A stretch of DNA of 64,000 nt from Pseudomonas syringae (GTDB lineage: Bacteria > Pseudomonadota > Gammaproteobacteria > Pseudomonadales > Pseudomonadaceae): positions 41,752 through 105,751 of the forward strand of contig NZ_WKEQ01000016.1 of assembly GCF_021605415.1 (NCBI RefSeq). Direction: 5' to 3'. The notes beneath the pieces are model-generated. The model made no database searches, had not been told where the DNA came from, and saw only the letters and a list, made by a program, of their open reading frames with translations. Below, piece after piece: positions 36,844 to 44,837 of the stretch; position 1 is the first letter of the stretch; every line of letters starts with the position of its first letter. Position numbers and translations under genes: made by a program.

Positions 36844-37959
36844 ATGAACAATAAAACTGATAAGTATCGCCTCCCGTTCGGTTCGTTGTGGAAAATGAAA
36901 ATTGAGCATCCGTATTCTTTGCTGGTGCAGGAAGCGGGGTTCGCCTGGACCTGTGGCCAGTGTCCACTCGATGAAAACGGGCAGGTGGCGCACGAAAACG
37001 ACTTGGTCGCGCAGACGCATCACGTTGTGCAGTCAATCCGAACAATCCTCTCCAGGGCAGAACTGCAATCGCCCATAGTTGGCAAACTGGTTGTTTACTA
37101 CGTCGAGCAAAGTGCCGAGTGTGTGCAACAGATGCTGGCGATACTGCAACATGAGTTCGGCTCTTCGGCGATCATTCAACCGATTGCGGTGCCTTACTTC
37201 TATTACAGCGGCATGCTGGTAGAGATTGATGTCCATGCAGCCGAATCCCGGCACTTTGTGCGCAGTACCGTGATCGATAAAGCAGGTTTGAACATCCATG
37301 TCACTGATTTCGATCAGCTGGTGTGGGTCAATGTCATTGCCGAGGCAGGTGAGCAGTTCAATCAAGCGATGCGTGCCGAGCAACTGGTTAAAGCCTTGGC
37401 TGCCTTTGATCTCGGGGCCGATGAACTGTTGGCCGATCATTGGTTTACCAGCCCTGAACTTGCCCAACCAGTACTTGATGCATTCGCCGCAAACGGTCTT
37501 GTCACCGACCTCGGTGCTGTGGCAATTACCCGGTTACCCCAGAATACAGCGCTGGTAGGCGAGCTGACTTTCGCCAAGAGATCGGGCAGTCAGCGCAACT
37601 CTGTGTCCAGCGCTCGCCGTATCGGCGACTTGACGCTGACGCTGCGCAAAAAAGGCGATTTCTTTTGGGCCGGGGTCAGGATGGGCAACTGCACAATGAC
37701 ACTGCCGGAGCAAACTCGCAAAGCAATGATCGCCTTGAATAATGTAATGCTTAGCCATGGCTTGAGTTTTGACCGTGTGTGCAAGGTCACGACCCATTAC
37801 GTCGGGGACAATACCCCGGCCGATCTGCATGACAACATGACCGTTCGCAATTCCTATTACGCTCAACCCGGCCCCGCTTCGACGGGGCTGCCGGTTGATG
37901 CATTGATGGATCCGCAAAGTCTGATATCCATCGATGTCCTTGGGAGGTGCTCGCGATGA
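36844..37959 (+). CDS. Tandem RidA-like (YjgF/UK114) protein
   Basis: A 371-residue protein with an N-terminal RidA-like domain (about 10-120; VQEAGFAWTCGQCPLDENGQV) and a C-terminal one (about 270-368; FFWAGVRMGN, then GLSFDRVCKVTTHYV and STGLPVDALMDPQSLISIDVLG). A degenerate similar region may lie between. Single-domain RidA enzymes are about 130 residues and hydrolyse reactive enamines/imines. A fused form suggests a dedicated step in this operon, such as hydrolysis of an imine from the imported solute. ATG 36844 is preferred to GTG 36784. The stop overlaps the next ATG. Confidence 0.75.
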   Translation: MNNKTDKYRLPFGSLWKMKIEHPYSLLVQEAGFAWTCGQCPLDENGQVAHENDLVAQTHHVVQSIRTILSRAELQSPIVGKLVVYYVEQSAECVQQMLAILQHEFGSSAIIQPIAVPYFYYSGMLVEIDVHAAESRHFVRSTVIDKAGLNIHVTDFDQLVWVNVIAEAGEQFNQAMRAEQLVKALAAFDLGADELLADHWFTSPELAQPVLDAFAANGLVTDLGAVAITRLPQNTALVGELTFAKRSGSQRNSVSSARRIGDLTLTLRKKGDFFWAGVRMGNCTMTLPEQTRKAMIALNNVMLSHGLSFDRVCKVTTHYVGDNTPADLHDNMTVRNSYYAQPGPASTGLPVDALMDPQSLISIDVLGRCSR

Positions 37960-39101
37960 GCCGCTCGATCAACAGGAGGAACATTTCCCTTCCCGCACTA
38001 TCACCTGGGTGTTCTTACGAACTTGCGGTTTTTTCATTCGGCGCTGCTAATGATGGGAAGAGTATTTACCTGCAAGCCGGTTTGCATGCGGATGAACATC
38101 CCGGGCTTCTGGTGCTACAACACCTGCTAATCCAGTTACTGGAACTGGACGCACAGGGCAAGATCAAGGGGCAGGTGACCGTCGTACCCTATGCGAACCC
38201 ACTCGGGATGGCCCAACGTATGTTCGATAGCGTGCTTGGCCGTTTCGATCTGACAAACGGGGAAAACTTCAATCGTAACTTCCCGGATTGCAGCCGCTTT
38301 ATCAGCGAGCAAATCAAGGTGGGGAGCAGGCGCTCCAGTTCTGAATGGAAGCGTTGTTTTGCCACTCACCTGGCATCAGTGAAACCCTCGACACCTGCGG
38401 CCTTCTTGAAGTTGGAGCTGACAAAAATGGCAATGAAGCACGACATCGTGCTGGACCTACATTGCGACTCCGATTGCGTTTCTCATCTATATGCCTCACA
38501 CGCTCAGCAAGACCAAGCCGTCAAACTTGCAACCGCGCTAAACGTCCCGGTTGTTCTGTTGGAGCCTGACGATGTCGGAGGGCACGCATTTGACAACGTT
38601 TATTGCAGTGCGTGGCACGAACTGGAGGTCAATCACGCCATCACATCGGGCAAACGCGGATTCTCGGCAACGGTAGAATTGCGAGGCAAGGCTGATATCA
38701 ACGACCGATTGGCGCAGGCAGATGCAGCAGGTCTGCTGAGATTCATGTGTGAAGAGGGCATCATTGTTGACGCAGCAGCAGCCCACCCAAAGAGTCAAAC
38801 GACGCTTACCCAGACCTTTTCGCTGGTAGCCACCTCGCATATTCCTAGCCCCACCGTGGGAATTGTGGTCTACAAGAAAAATCCAGGCGACAGCGTGAAC
38901 GAGGGTGAGGTCATTGCCGAAGTGGTCCATCTGGACAGCGACATCATCGGCGAACGCATCCCTGTACATAGCGATACCGATGGCGTTCTCGTCATCCGTC
39001 AAGCACCCGGGCTGGTGCGTCCCGGACAACGATTGGCATTAATAGCAAGTACCATTGAGCCGACTTTCAGGGATGCAAGCCGACCATTGCTGGACGCGTA
39101 A
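37956..39101 (+). CDS. Succinylglutamate desuccinylase/aspartoacylase-family deacylase (DoeB-like)
   Basis: A 381-residue M14-like zinc amidohydrolase. Zinc ligands are in QAGLHADEHPG and LDLHCDSD, and the catalytic Glu is probably in ATVELRG. A C-terminal barrel-like domain (about 290-365) follows, as in the ectoine-pathway deacetylase DoeB. The family removes acyl groups from amino acids: succinyl-Glu, N-acetyl-Asp, N-acetyl-diaminobutyrate. It overlaps the RidA-like gene by four bases (ATGA) and has GGGAGG before the ATG, marking strict coupling. It is the last gene of the operon. Confidence 0.82.
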   Translation: MSRSINRRNISLPALSPGCSYELAVFSFGAANDGKSIYLQAGLHADEHPGLLVLQHLLIQLLELDAQGKIKGQVTVVPYANPLGMAQRMFDSVLGRFDLTNGENFNRNFPDCSRFISEQIKVGSRRSSSEWKRCFATHLASVKPSTPAAFLKLELTKMAMKHDIVLDLHCDSDCVSHLYASHAQQDQAVKLATALNVPVVLLEPDDVGGHAFDNVYCSAWHELEVNHAITSGKRGFSATVELRGKADINDRLAQADAAGLLRFMCEEGIIVDAAAAHPKSQTTLTQTFSLVATSHIPSPTVGIVVYKKNPGDSVNEGEVIAEVVHLDSDIIGERIPVHSDTDGVLVIRQAPGLVRPGQRLALIASTIEPTFRDASRPLLDA

Positions 39102-39576
39102 CAGCTTGGCAACGGCACTTTGCCTGTCCGAAAAACCACATCGATTCTGAGGGAAGGTCAAACAGATTGGATCTGGCGAAGGTCCGCTAATGGCCGATTT
39201 CTGCGTGCCACGACTGGCTGACACCGACCCGAAGCGGACAGTCAACTACCGGCTCAACAGCACTCGCTAACCCAGAGCCCAGGACTCTCGAGTCGCTCGA
39301 AATAGGAACTTCAGTGCTCGCTGGAACACCGGATGGCAGTCGGCATAAGGAAGATCTTCGAGCGAAGCCCAGAAAAACTCGAATACATGGCCGTGGTCAT
39401 CCAGTGTCTGATGAGTCCAGCGTTCAGGTAGATCCCGTCCCGCTCGGCAAAGGTGAAACGACGTTTGTGACAGCCCGGACAGATACAGCCACAAGCAAGA
39501 CCATTCTCGACCTCATAGGCTCGGAAAAGCATTCCCTGACGTTCACCGACGGAATCTTTGTACCCTGCATCTAAAA
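39102..39576. other. Intergenic region with short inverted repeat and gene fragment
   Basis: A roughly 60-base unit at 39181-39240 starts GTCCGCT and ends AGCGGAC, a perfect seven-base terminal inverted repeat, like a small MITE or palindromic scar. A related piece is near 44640. Further on, a minus-strand frame (39532 down to about 39311) starts with FRAYEVENGLACGCICPGC, a Cys-rich motif like the N-terminus of CoiA-like proteins, and then loses similarity. It is probably a fragment. No complete gene is supported. Confidence 0.5.
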
Positions 39577-40908
39577 TCAACCTTTGGCCATTGCACTCTG
39601 GATTGCGGCGACAACTGAGCGACCGCCGGTCAAGGCTGCCTCAATAAGTGCCTGCAGATGGTCTGTCGTGCCGCTACGAGTTCCGATGTAGCCAGAGCGT
39701 ACTAGCTCAATAAACGGGTCACTTCGTAGATAATGGCCGTCCAGTGCCTTGTAACTTATACGTAGGCCTTTTCGAGGTCCTGTAGTACAGCCATCCTCGA
39801 TCAACCGAGTCAAATGCTGCAGGCTCAGCATGATTCCCGCAGATTTGATTGCCGAATGGCGCCGGACGAGCTTAAAGAAGAATGCTCCAGGATTCAGTCG
39901 ATAGGGCCCTTCGGGTGAGAGATCGTTGTCGAACCTCTCCATCCGCTCCATCTCACTCTGGAACTGAGCATTGATTGGCACGGTCCATTCCTTTGCGTCA
40001 AGCTCGTCAATGTCGGGCGTGTCAGTCTTAATGCGATGCACCTTACTGCTTTTTGGCTCCATCATTTTGTATTGGACCATCACCAACGAGCCGCGTGGCT
40101 TGTTCAGATAGATAAGGTCGACGCCAAACAACTCTTCAAGCGGTCGCTTGTTGGCAGTAAAAACTTCGAGCTGCTCACCGCGCCGAGTGAATACGGCTTT
40201 GCCGGTAAGGTCACTATCGGACAAGTGCCAGCCAGAGATCCAGCGTGCGTCATGCTCAATGACTGCGTCCTCTTGGAGTCGGACCGTGCCAATAGCGGTA
40301 TGTCCGCCGGGCAGCGCGACGCTTATCGCGCCGTCCGTTACTCCAAAAGCTTTGAGTGCGAGGTCAAGGGCATTTACTTGTAGCGCGTGGCCATTCTCAT
40401 AATATTTTGGTCGCCCGACTTCGGCGAGAATACGATGAAAAACTGCTGCATTGGCTGGTACTTCCGCAATCAGTGCAATGAGTTTTTCACCGAGCTTCTC
40501 TGACACCGGTTGAAACTCGACGGTCTCCGATTTCAGCTTATTGGTAGCTCCGCGCAAGGTGGTGCTGGTGACGCCAGCGACAAGGGCATCAAGTGATTGT
40601 GGAGCGATCAGCAAGACACAATCGAACATCACCCGGGAGTCGAGCGTGGAGATCGTTTGAATCGAGCGGATAAGCCCTAACCGCAAGGTGGGAGCTTTTC
40701 CATCTGTGGCGATCAGAACCAAAGTATTGGGTCTACCACTACGGGAAATTACGTGCGGAAAAGTAAGTGAAAATTTTGTACCGTGATTTCGACACGCTTC
40801 AAGCTCCATCCAGCGGTTTTCAGTCAAGCGAAGCAGCGACAGTCCTCGTTGGGCTAGAGCCTTGAGATCCTTTTCGTCAATGTTGCTGGTCATATCCGAA
40901 TTTTCCAT
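39577..40908 (-). CDS. Hypothetical protein with PD-(D/E)XK-like motif
   Basis: A 443-residue soluble protein of unrecognised family. Residues 264-281 contain a pattern of a PD-(D/E)XK nuclease core: Asp264 in VDLIYL and a following strand VMVQYK (Gln279, Lys281), with Glu258/259 on the preceding helix. D...QxK is used by Mrr- and Holliday-junction-type nucleases. The rest is mixed alpha/beta without membrane segments. Alone at the right end of the island, a defence or DNA-processing role is possible but unproven. An internal ATG at 40893 overlaps the stop of a short upstream frame (ATGA), so that start is an alternative. Confidence 0.68.
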   Translation of the reverse strand: MENSDMTSNIDEKDLKALAQRGLSLLRLTENRWMELEACRNHGTKFSLTFPHVISRSGRPNTLVLIATDGKAPTLRLGLIRSIQTISTLDSRVMFDCVLLIAPQSLDALVAGVTSTTLRGATNKLKSETVEFQPVSEKLGEKLIALIAEVPANAAVFHRILAEVGRPKYYENGHALQVNALDLALKAFGVTDGAISVALPGGHTAIGTVRLQEDAVIEHDARWISGWHLSDSDLTGKAVFTRRGEQLEVFTANKRPLEELFGVDLIYLNKPRGSLVMVQYKMMEPKSSKVHRIKTDTPDIDELDAKEWTVPINAQFQSEMERMERFDNDLSPEGPYRLNPGAFFFKLVRRHSAIKSAGIMLSLQHLTRLIEDGCTTGPRKGLRISYKALDGHYLRSDPFIELVRSGYIGTRSGTTDHLQALIEAALTGGRSVVAAIQSAMAKG

Positions 40909-41086
40909 GTGCGTCTCGCCAATCCACCTTGAACTCCTACAAAATAATTAGCGCCCGCGAATAGGGCAATCACGTCCCGTTCATTGGCGTGCAGAACGAC
41001 TACAAGAAAATCAACTCGTGAGTCTGCCCCTGTCGAACTACGAGCTATGGACATAACTAGGCAAGATTGACAGAAAATGTCGTTTT

Positions 41087-41151
41087 GCCATGGACAGCTG
41101 GAGATTAACCTTGAACTCCCGTTTAGCAAGGTACGGAACCATGTCCATGGC
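41087..41151. repeat. Nine-base inverted repeat at right island edge
   Basis: GCCATGGAC at 41087-41095 and GTCCATGGC at 41143-41151 are exact inverted copies. They lie immediately before the first umuC-homologous codons at 41167. They could be recombinase arm sites or chance; there is no matching copy at the left end that I can see. Confidence 0.45.
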
Positions 41152-41166
41152 TTGAAATCTTTCCTT

Positions 41167-42135
41167 TACGTTGATGAAGCGTTCGCCGACCTGACCGGCA
41201 TTGCGCAAGCCGATGCGTTGGGCCGACGGATTCGCAGCCATGTCTTGCGTTGCACCGGCATCCCGGTAGGCGTGGGCATTGCGCGAACCAAAACCCTGGC
41301 CAAACTGGCCAACCACACCGCCAAGCGTTTGCAGGCGCAGACGGGCGGTGTCGTTGATATTTGCGATCCGTTCAAACGCGATTGGGTGCTGCGCAATACC
41401 GATGTGACCGAAGTCTGGGGCGTGGGCCGGCGCATGAAAACGCACCTGCACGCCTTGGGCATCAAAACCGCCATGGATCTGGCCAGCGCTGACCCTTGGT
41501 CTTTGCGCAAGCAGTTCAGCGTGGTCATCGAGAAAACCGCCAGGGAACTGGCCGGTACGCCGTGTCTGGAGCTGGACGAGCCGGATCCGCCGAAGCAGGA
41601 AATCTGTTGCAGCCGTATGTTCGGCAAGCGCCTGACCGAGCTGCCGCCAATCAAGGAAGCGGTCGCCACCTACATGATGCGTGCCTCGGAAAAACTGCGG
41701 GCGCAGGGCTCGTTGTGCAAAAAAATCCGCGTGAGCATTCGCACGGGCATGTTCAATCCCCACGAGGCGAAATTTGCCAACGGCGTGGTGATCGATTTGC
41801 CATACCCCACGGATGACGTGCGCTTGCTGACCAAGGCCGCGGTCGACGCATTGGATCATCTCTTTCGTCCGGGTTTTAACTACAGCAAGGCCGAAGTGCT
41901 GTTGATGAGCCTTTGTCAGCCGGGTGAATACACCGATGACCTGTTCGCCCGATCACAGCCTGCCGAGGCGACGCGGGTGATGGCGGTGCTCGACAAGATC
42001 AACGAGCGGTGGGGCAGGGGAACGTTGCGGGCCGCCAGTGTGCCAAGCGATCCGGACTGGGCGATGCGCCGCGAGTTGATGAGCCAGAGTTTTACCACGC
42101 GGCTCGACAAGCTCTGGACGGTGCAGTGTCGGTGA
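41167..42135 (+). pseudogene. umuC: 5'-truncated umuC remnant
   Basis: The frame matches UmuC from the SIDE motif (here YVDEAFADL) to the C-terminus (323 codons), in GC-rich native codon use. The first about 105 residues, including the first catalytic Asp, are absent, so it cannot be an active polymerase even though an ATG at 41077 gives a longer open frame. Identity to the complete copy at 28206 is roughly 70% across the shared part. It is best read as the displaced 3' end of the original chromosomal umuC. Confidence 0.88.
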
Positions 42136-42250
42136 GGGTCATGTCCGGGTAGTCGGGAAGCCGTTGGCGAATAGCGCGACGCGTTGAAAAGCTGACCGCA
42201 TCGCTGACGACGAACGCCACCCGGCTGGCACCTAATGAGACCCCAGGCGC

Positions 42251-42661
42251 TTAAATAGTCAGTTGGCAAACACACTCCAGATTCACCCCGTCAGGGCCCA
42301 GTACATAGGCCGCGTAATAGTTGGAGTGGTACTGAGTCCTGATCCCTGGTACGCCATTGTCCTGTCCGCCAGCGGCGATGGCAGCCGCATGGAATGCGTC
42401 GACGGCCTTATGACTCAGCGCCATCAGCGCGATATGAGCCCCGTAGCTGGGAACGGGAGCGTCGTGTAGCCATAGAAATGGCTTGCCTGCTGAGCCGAAC
42501 CCCAGTCTGCGAGGCGTCGATTGCGGTGGATCCGTCTCGATGCTCATGATCAATGTTATTCCCAACGGTTCGAGCGCCCGCTCGTAGAAGGCGCGAGCAC
42601 GCAAAATGTCCGAAACACCGATGCCCACATGATCGATGACTGATCCAGCAAATTTACTCAT
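42251..42661 (-). CDS. VOC/glyoxalase-family protein
   Basis: A 136-residue vicinal oxygen chelate protein. It begins IDHVGIGVSDILRARAFYERAL, the classic first VOC half, and closes with YYAAYVLGPDGVNLECVCQ, carrying the second metal-ligand Glu. Substrate unknown; members include glyoxalases, resistance proteins and dioxygenases. AAGGAGTTACCAA precedes the ATG at 42661, and a longer frame is not needed. It lies just right of the island. Confidence 0.87.
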   Translation of the reverse strand: MSKFAGSVIDHVGIGVSDILRARAFYERALEPLGITLIMSIETDPPQSTPRRLGFGSAGKPFLWLHDAPVPSYGAHIALMALSHKAVDAFHAAAIAAGGQDNGVPGIRTQYHSNYYAAYVLGPDGVNLECVCQLTI

Positions 42662-42815
42662 TTGGTAACTCCTTGAATCCCCGATTCGCTCGGCAGCGAT
42701 GCTAGGGCTTGTCATCTAAGCGAATGATATTTGCCGTTGGGCGGATTGCCCGTTAAGGCAATGTCGGGGATCAGTGGAAGGTCAGCGCGGGGCGAATCGA
42801 ACGCTCCATGCACGT

Positions 42816-43556
42816 TCAGACCTGAGAAGCTCCACCGTCGGCGAACAGCTCGGCGCCATTGACATAGCTCGACGCATCGCTCGCCAGGAAGAGCGCGGCC
42901 TGGCCGATCTCGTGCGCCTGGCCGATCCGGCCAAGCGTACTCTTCTCGTTGAACAAACCGATCACCTGCTGCGCGTTTTCACCCAGCACATCGCGTAGTG
43001 AGGGGGTGTCCACTGGCCCGGGGCTGAGTAAGTTAATGCGCACACCCGATCCTTTGATGTCGAGAATCCAGCTCCTCACCATCGCACGCAGTGCGGCCTT
43101 GGTTGCTCCATAAACACTCATACCAGGCCCGGGGTTGATCGAAGAGGTCGAGCCGATGATGACAACGCTGCTCCCCTCGTGCATCAACGGCAACGCGCCC
43201 TGAACGGTAAAAGTGGTGCCTTTGACGTTGGTCGCGAACACCCGATCGAAGCCCGCTTCGGTGATTGCACCCATTGGCTCGATTTCACCCATCCCGGCGT
43301 TGGCAATCAATACATCGATACGGCCGTGAACCGCACCGATATGCGTAAACAGGTCCCCTAGGGTGGCAGGGTCCGAGATGTCGGTCCGCACGGCCGAAAC
43401 ATTACCACCGAGGCGACTTGCAGCTTCGTCGAGCTGAGGTTGGCGGCGCCCGGTGATGATCAGATCCGCGCCTTGGCTGGCGAACGCTTCGGCGATCGCA
43501 AAGCCGAGGCCCGAGGAACCGCCAGTGACAAGCACAACCTTGTTCTTGAATTGCAT
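42816..43556 (-). CDS. SDR-family oxidoreductase controlled by divergent TetR
   Basis: A 246-residue classical short-chain dehydrogenase: TGGSSGLGFAIAEAF cofactor loop, NAGMG, active-site Ser in IIGSTSS, YGATK as YxxxK, and LSPGPVDTP. NAD(P)-dependent; substrate unknown. The start at 43556 (MQFKNKVVLVTGG) has GAGG upstream; an earlier GTG would sit inside an operator. It is divergent from a TetR regulator with three matching operators between the genes, so it is probably induced by a small molecule sensed by that regulator. Confidence 0.92.
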   Translation of the reverse strand: MQFKNKVVLVTGGSSGLGFAIAEAFASQGADLIITGRRQPQLDEAASRLGGNVSAVRTDISDPATLGDLFTHIGAVHGRIDVLIANAGMGEIEPMGAITEAGFDRVFATNVKGTTFTVQGALPLMHEGSSVVIIGSTSSINPGPGMSVYGATKAALRAMVRSWILDIKGSGVRINLLSPGPVDTPSLRDVLGENAQQVIGLFNEKSTLGRIGQAHEIGQAALFLASDASSYVNGAELFADGGASQV

Positions 43557-43582
43557 GGGAAAAGCCTCAACAGCTGAATATG

Positions 43583-43686
43583 TAGTGAACACTACATAGT
43601 GTCGAGGCCATCTGCAAGCTATTTAGCGACCACTAAATAAAAGCGGCCGGCAGAAGCGTATTTGAACTTGAATGTAGCGATCGCTA
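43583..43686. promoter_or_regulatory. Three palindromic operators between SDR and TetR genes
   Basis: Three 12-base palindromic sites fit the same consensus TAG[TC]GANC[AG]CTA: TAGTGAACACTA at 43583-43594, TAGCGACCACTA at 43624-43635 and TAGCGATCGCTA at 43675-43686. Spacing start to start is 41 and 51 bases. One is next to each gene and one is in the middle, fitting a TetR dimer that represses both promoters. The first has further symmetry (ATGTAGTG/CACTACAT). Confidence 0.85.
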
Positions 43687-43715
43687 AAGTACCGTATCAC
43701 CTTGAGAGACAAGCC

Positions 43716-44318
43716 ATGAACGAAAAACCCAGGCAACGCCGTTCCGCCTTTGACCGGCAGCAAGGGATAGCCATTGCACAAGCACTGTTTCACCAGCGTG
43801 GATTCGACGCCGTTAGCCTGACTGACCTGACCGAGGCCATGAATATCAAGCCGCCAAGCTTTTATGCAGCTTATGGCAGCAAGGCCGAACTGTTCGAACG
43901 AGCGATGCATCGCTACGCCGCAGAAAACGCGCTGCCGATGGACACGCTGCTGGCACCGGAACGACGTCCCGCCGAAGCGCTAACCTCACTGCTGATTGCC
44001 GCTGCCCAGCAATACGGGCGAGATAGCGCTTTGCGTGGCTGTCTGATCACCGAAGGCCTGCGCGCGGACGATCCGATCGCGCGAAACATGGCGGAAAAAC
44101 TCGGCGACGCCGGAATCCAGGCGATCCGCCGTTATCTGGACCAAGTCTGCCCGGACAATGCGCATATTCTGGCTGACTACATCCTGATAACACTGCGGGG
44201 GCTGTCTGCGGCGGCATGCAGTGGGATGTCCTGCGAGCGCTTGGTGGACGTCGCAAGGATTGCCGGCAGGTTGCTTGCTTATGAGCTAAAGGCAGACGAC
44301 AGCGAAGTGGAATCCTGA
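43716..44318 (+). CDS. TetR-family transcriptional regulator
   Basis: A 200-residue repressor with an N-terminal helix-turn-helix (about 12-58; FHQRGFDAVSLTDLTEAMNIKPPSFYAAYGSK) and a C-terminal ligand-binding domain ending in a TetR_C-type helix set. It is divergent from the SDR gene. The three TAG-GA-CTA sites between them are its likely operators, implying autorepression. GAGAGACAAGCC precedes the ATG; a frame opening at 43662 would start within the last operator. Confidence 0.92.
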   Translation: MNEKPRQRRSAFDRQQGIAIAQALFHQRGFDAVSLTDLTEAMNIKPPSFYAAYGSKAELFERAMHRYAAENALPMDTLLAPERRPAEALTSLLIAAAQQYGRDSALRGCLITEGLRADDPIARNMAEKLGDAGIQAIRRYLDQVCPDNAHILADYILITLRGLSAAACSGMSCERLVDVARIAGRLLAYELKADDSEVES

Positions 44319-44837
44319 GTAAACAACATCCCCGCTATCGTCCGATCAATCAGCAATCAGTGATGGTCGTACCGTTGATGCGCTCGGCGAATCCGCCCCC
44401 AGAAGCTTCGCCGGCGTCTCAAAACCCGGTCATCGCACGCAGTTCAATACTTGGCGTTCAGCCCCCACCCACGCCGCGCGCGGACAGGAGTGTTATCACC
44501 GACTGCAACAGGAAACAGCAATGGCTGGCTCATTGATAAAATTTACCAGCCAGCAAAATGGCCGCACAGCGTTGCCATACGTTTGATCTACTGGCACTCA
44601 CAGCAACTTTCGACGTATTCAGTGCGTTTTCACACAGCCTGGACCCGAAGCAGACATTAGAGCAGGGTAAATCAGTCCGGCGCCTGTCTTCCTTTGGTCT
44701 CTTGTTTTGCCCCCATATTCAGCTTGTCTACCGATCGCTCCGATAGAATCAGGCAATACTAAAATCCGATACGGCATAGTCCCCAACCCCTCTGCGCCCT
44801 AGCATGGCCTCACCTTAAATCTTCAGGAGTGCGCCCC
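44319..44837. other. 519-base non-coding region
   Basis: I find no convincing gene. Short frames at 44451-44746 lack ribosome sites and family content. ACAGCCTGGACCCGAAGCAGACATT near 44635 is a partial relative of the repeat at 39181-39240. The SDR-AraC operon promoter should lie in the AT-richer last 120 bases. Confidence 0.55.

Larger units (their letters stand above)
28330..41166. mobile_element. Putative genomic island inserted in umuC
   Basis: Boundaries are inferred from duplication: an intact umuC at the left end and a collinear 3' umuC remnant at the right end (41167-42135). The left edge lies between the composition change near 28335 and the YSIDE codons near 28515, which correspond to the first homologous codons of the remnant. 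Between them are mostly genes of lower GC and unrelated function. No integrase or transposase gene is visible, so the element is probably non-autonomous or decayed. In Pseudomonas, rulB (a umuC homologue) is a known insertion target for integron-like elements. Confidence 0.6.

Noticed and set aside
39311..39580. CoiA-like competence gene
   Set aside because: Only a short Cys motif (CGCICPGC) matches; the rest lacks the expected domain, so it is treated as a fragment inside a non-coding entry.
40890..41054. Short minus-strand frame upstream of the nuclease-like gene
   Set aside because: Its TGA overlaps an internal ATG of that gene, which is suggestive, but it has no good ribosome site and no family match.
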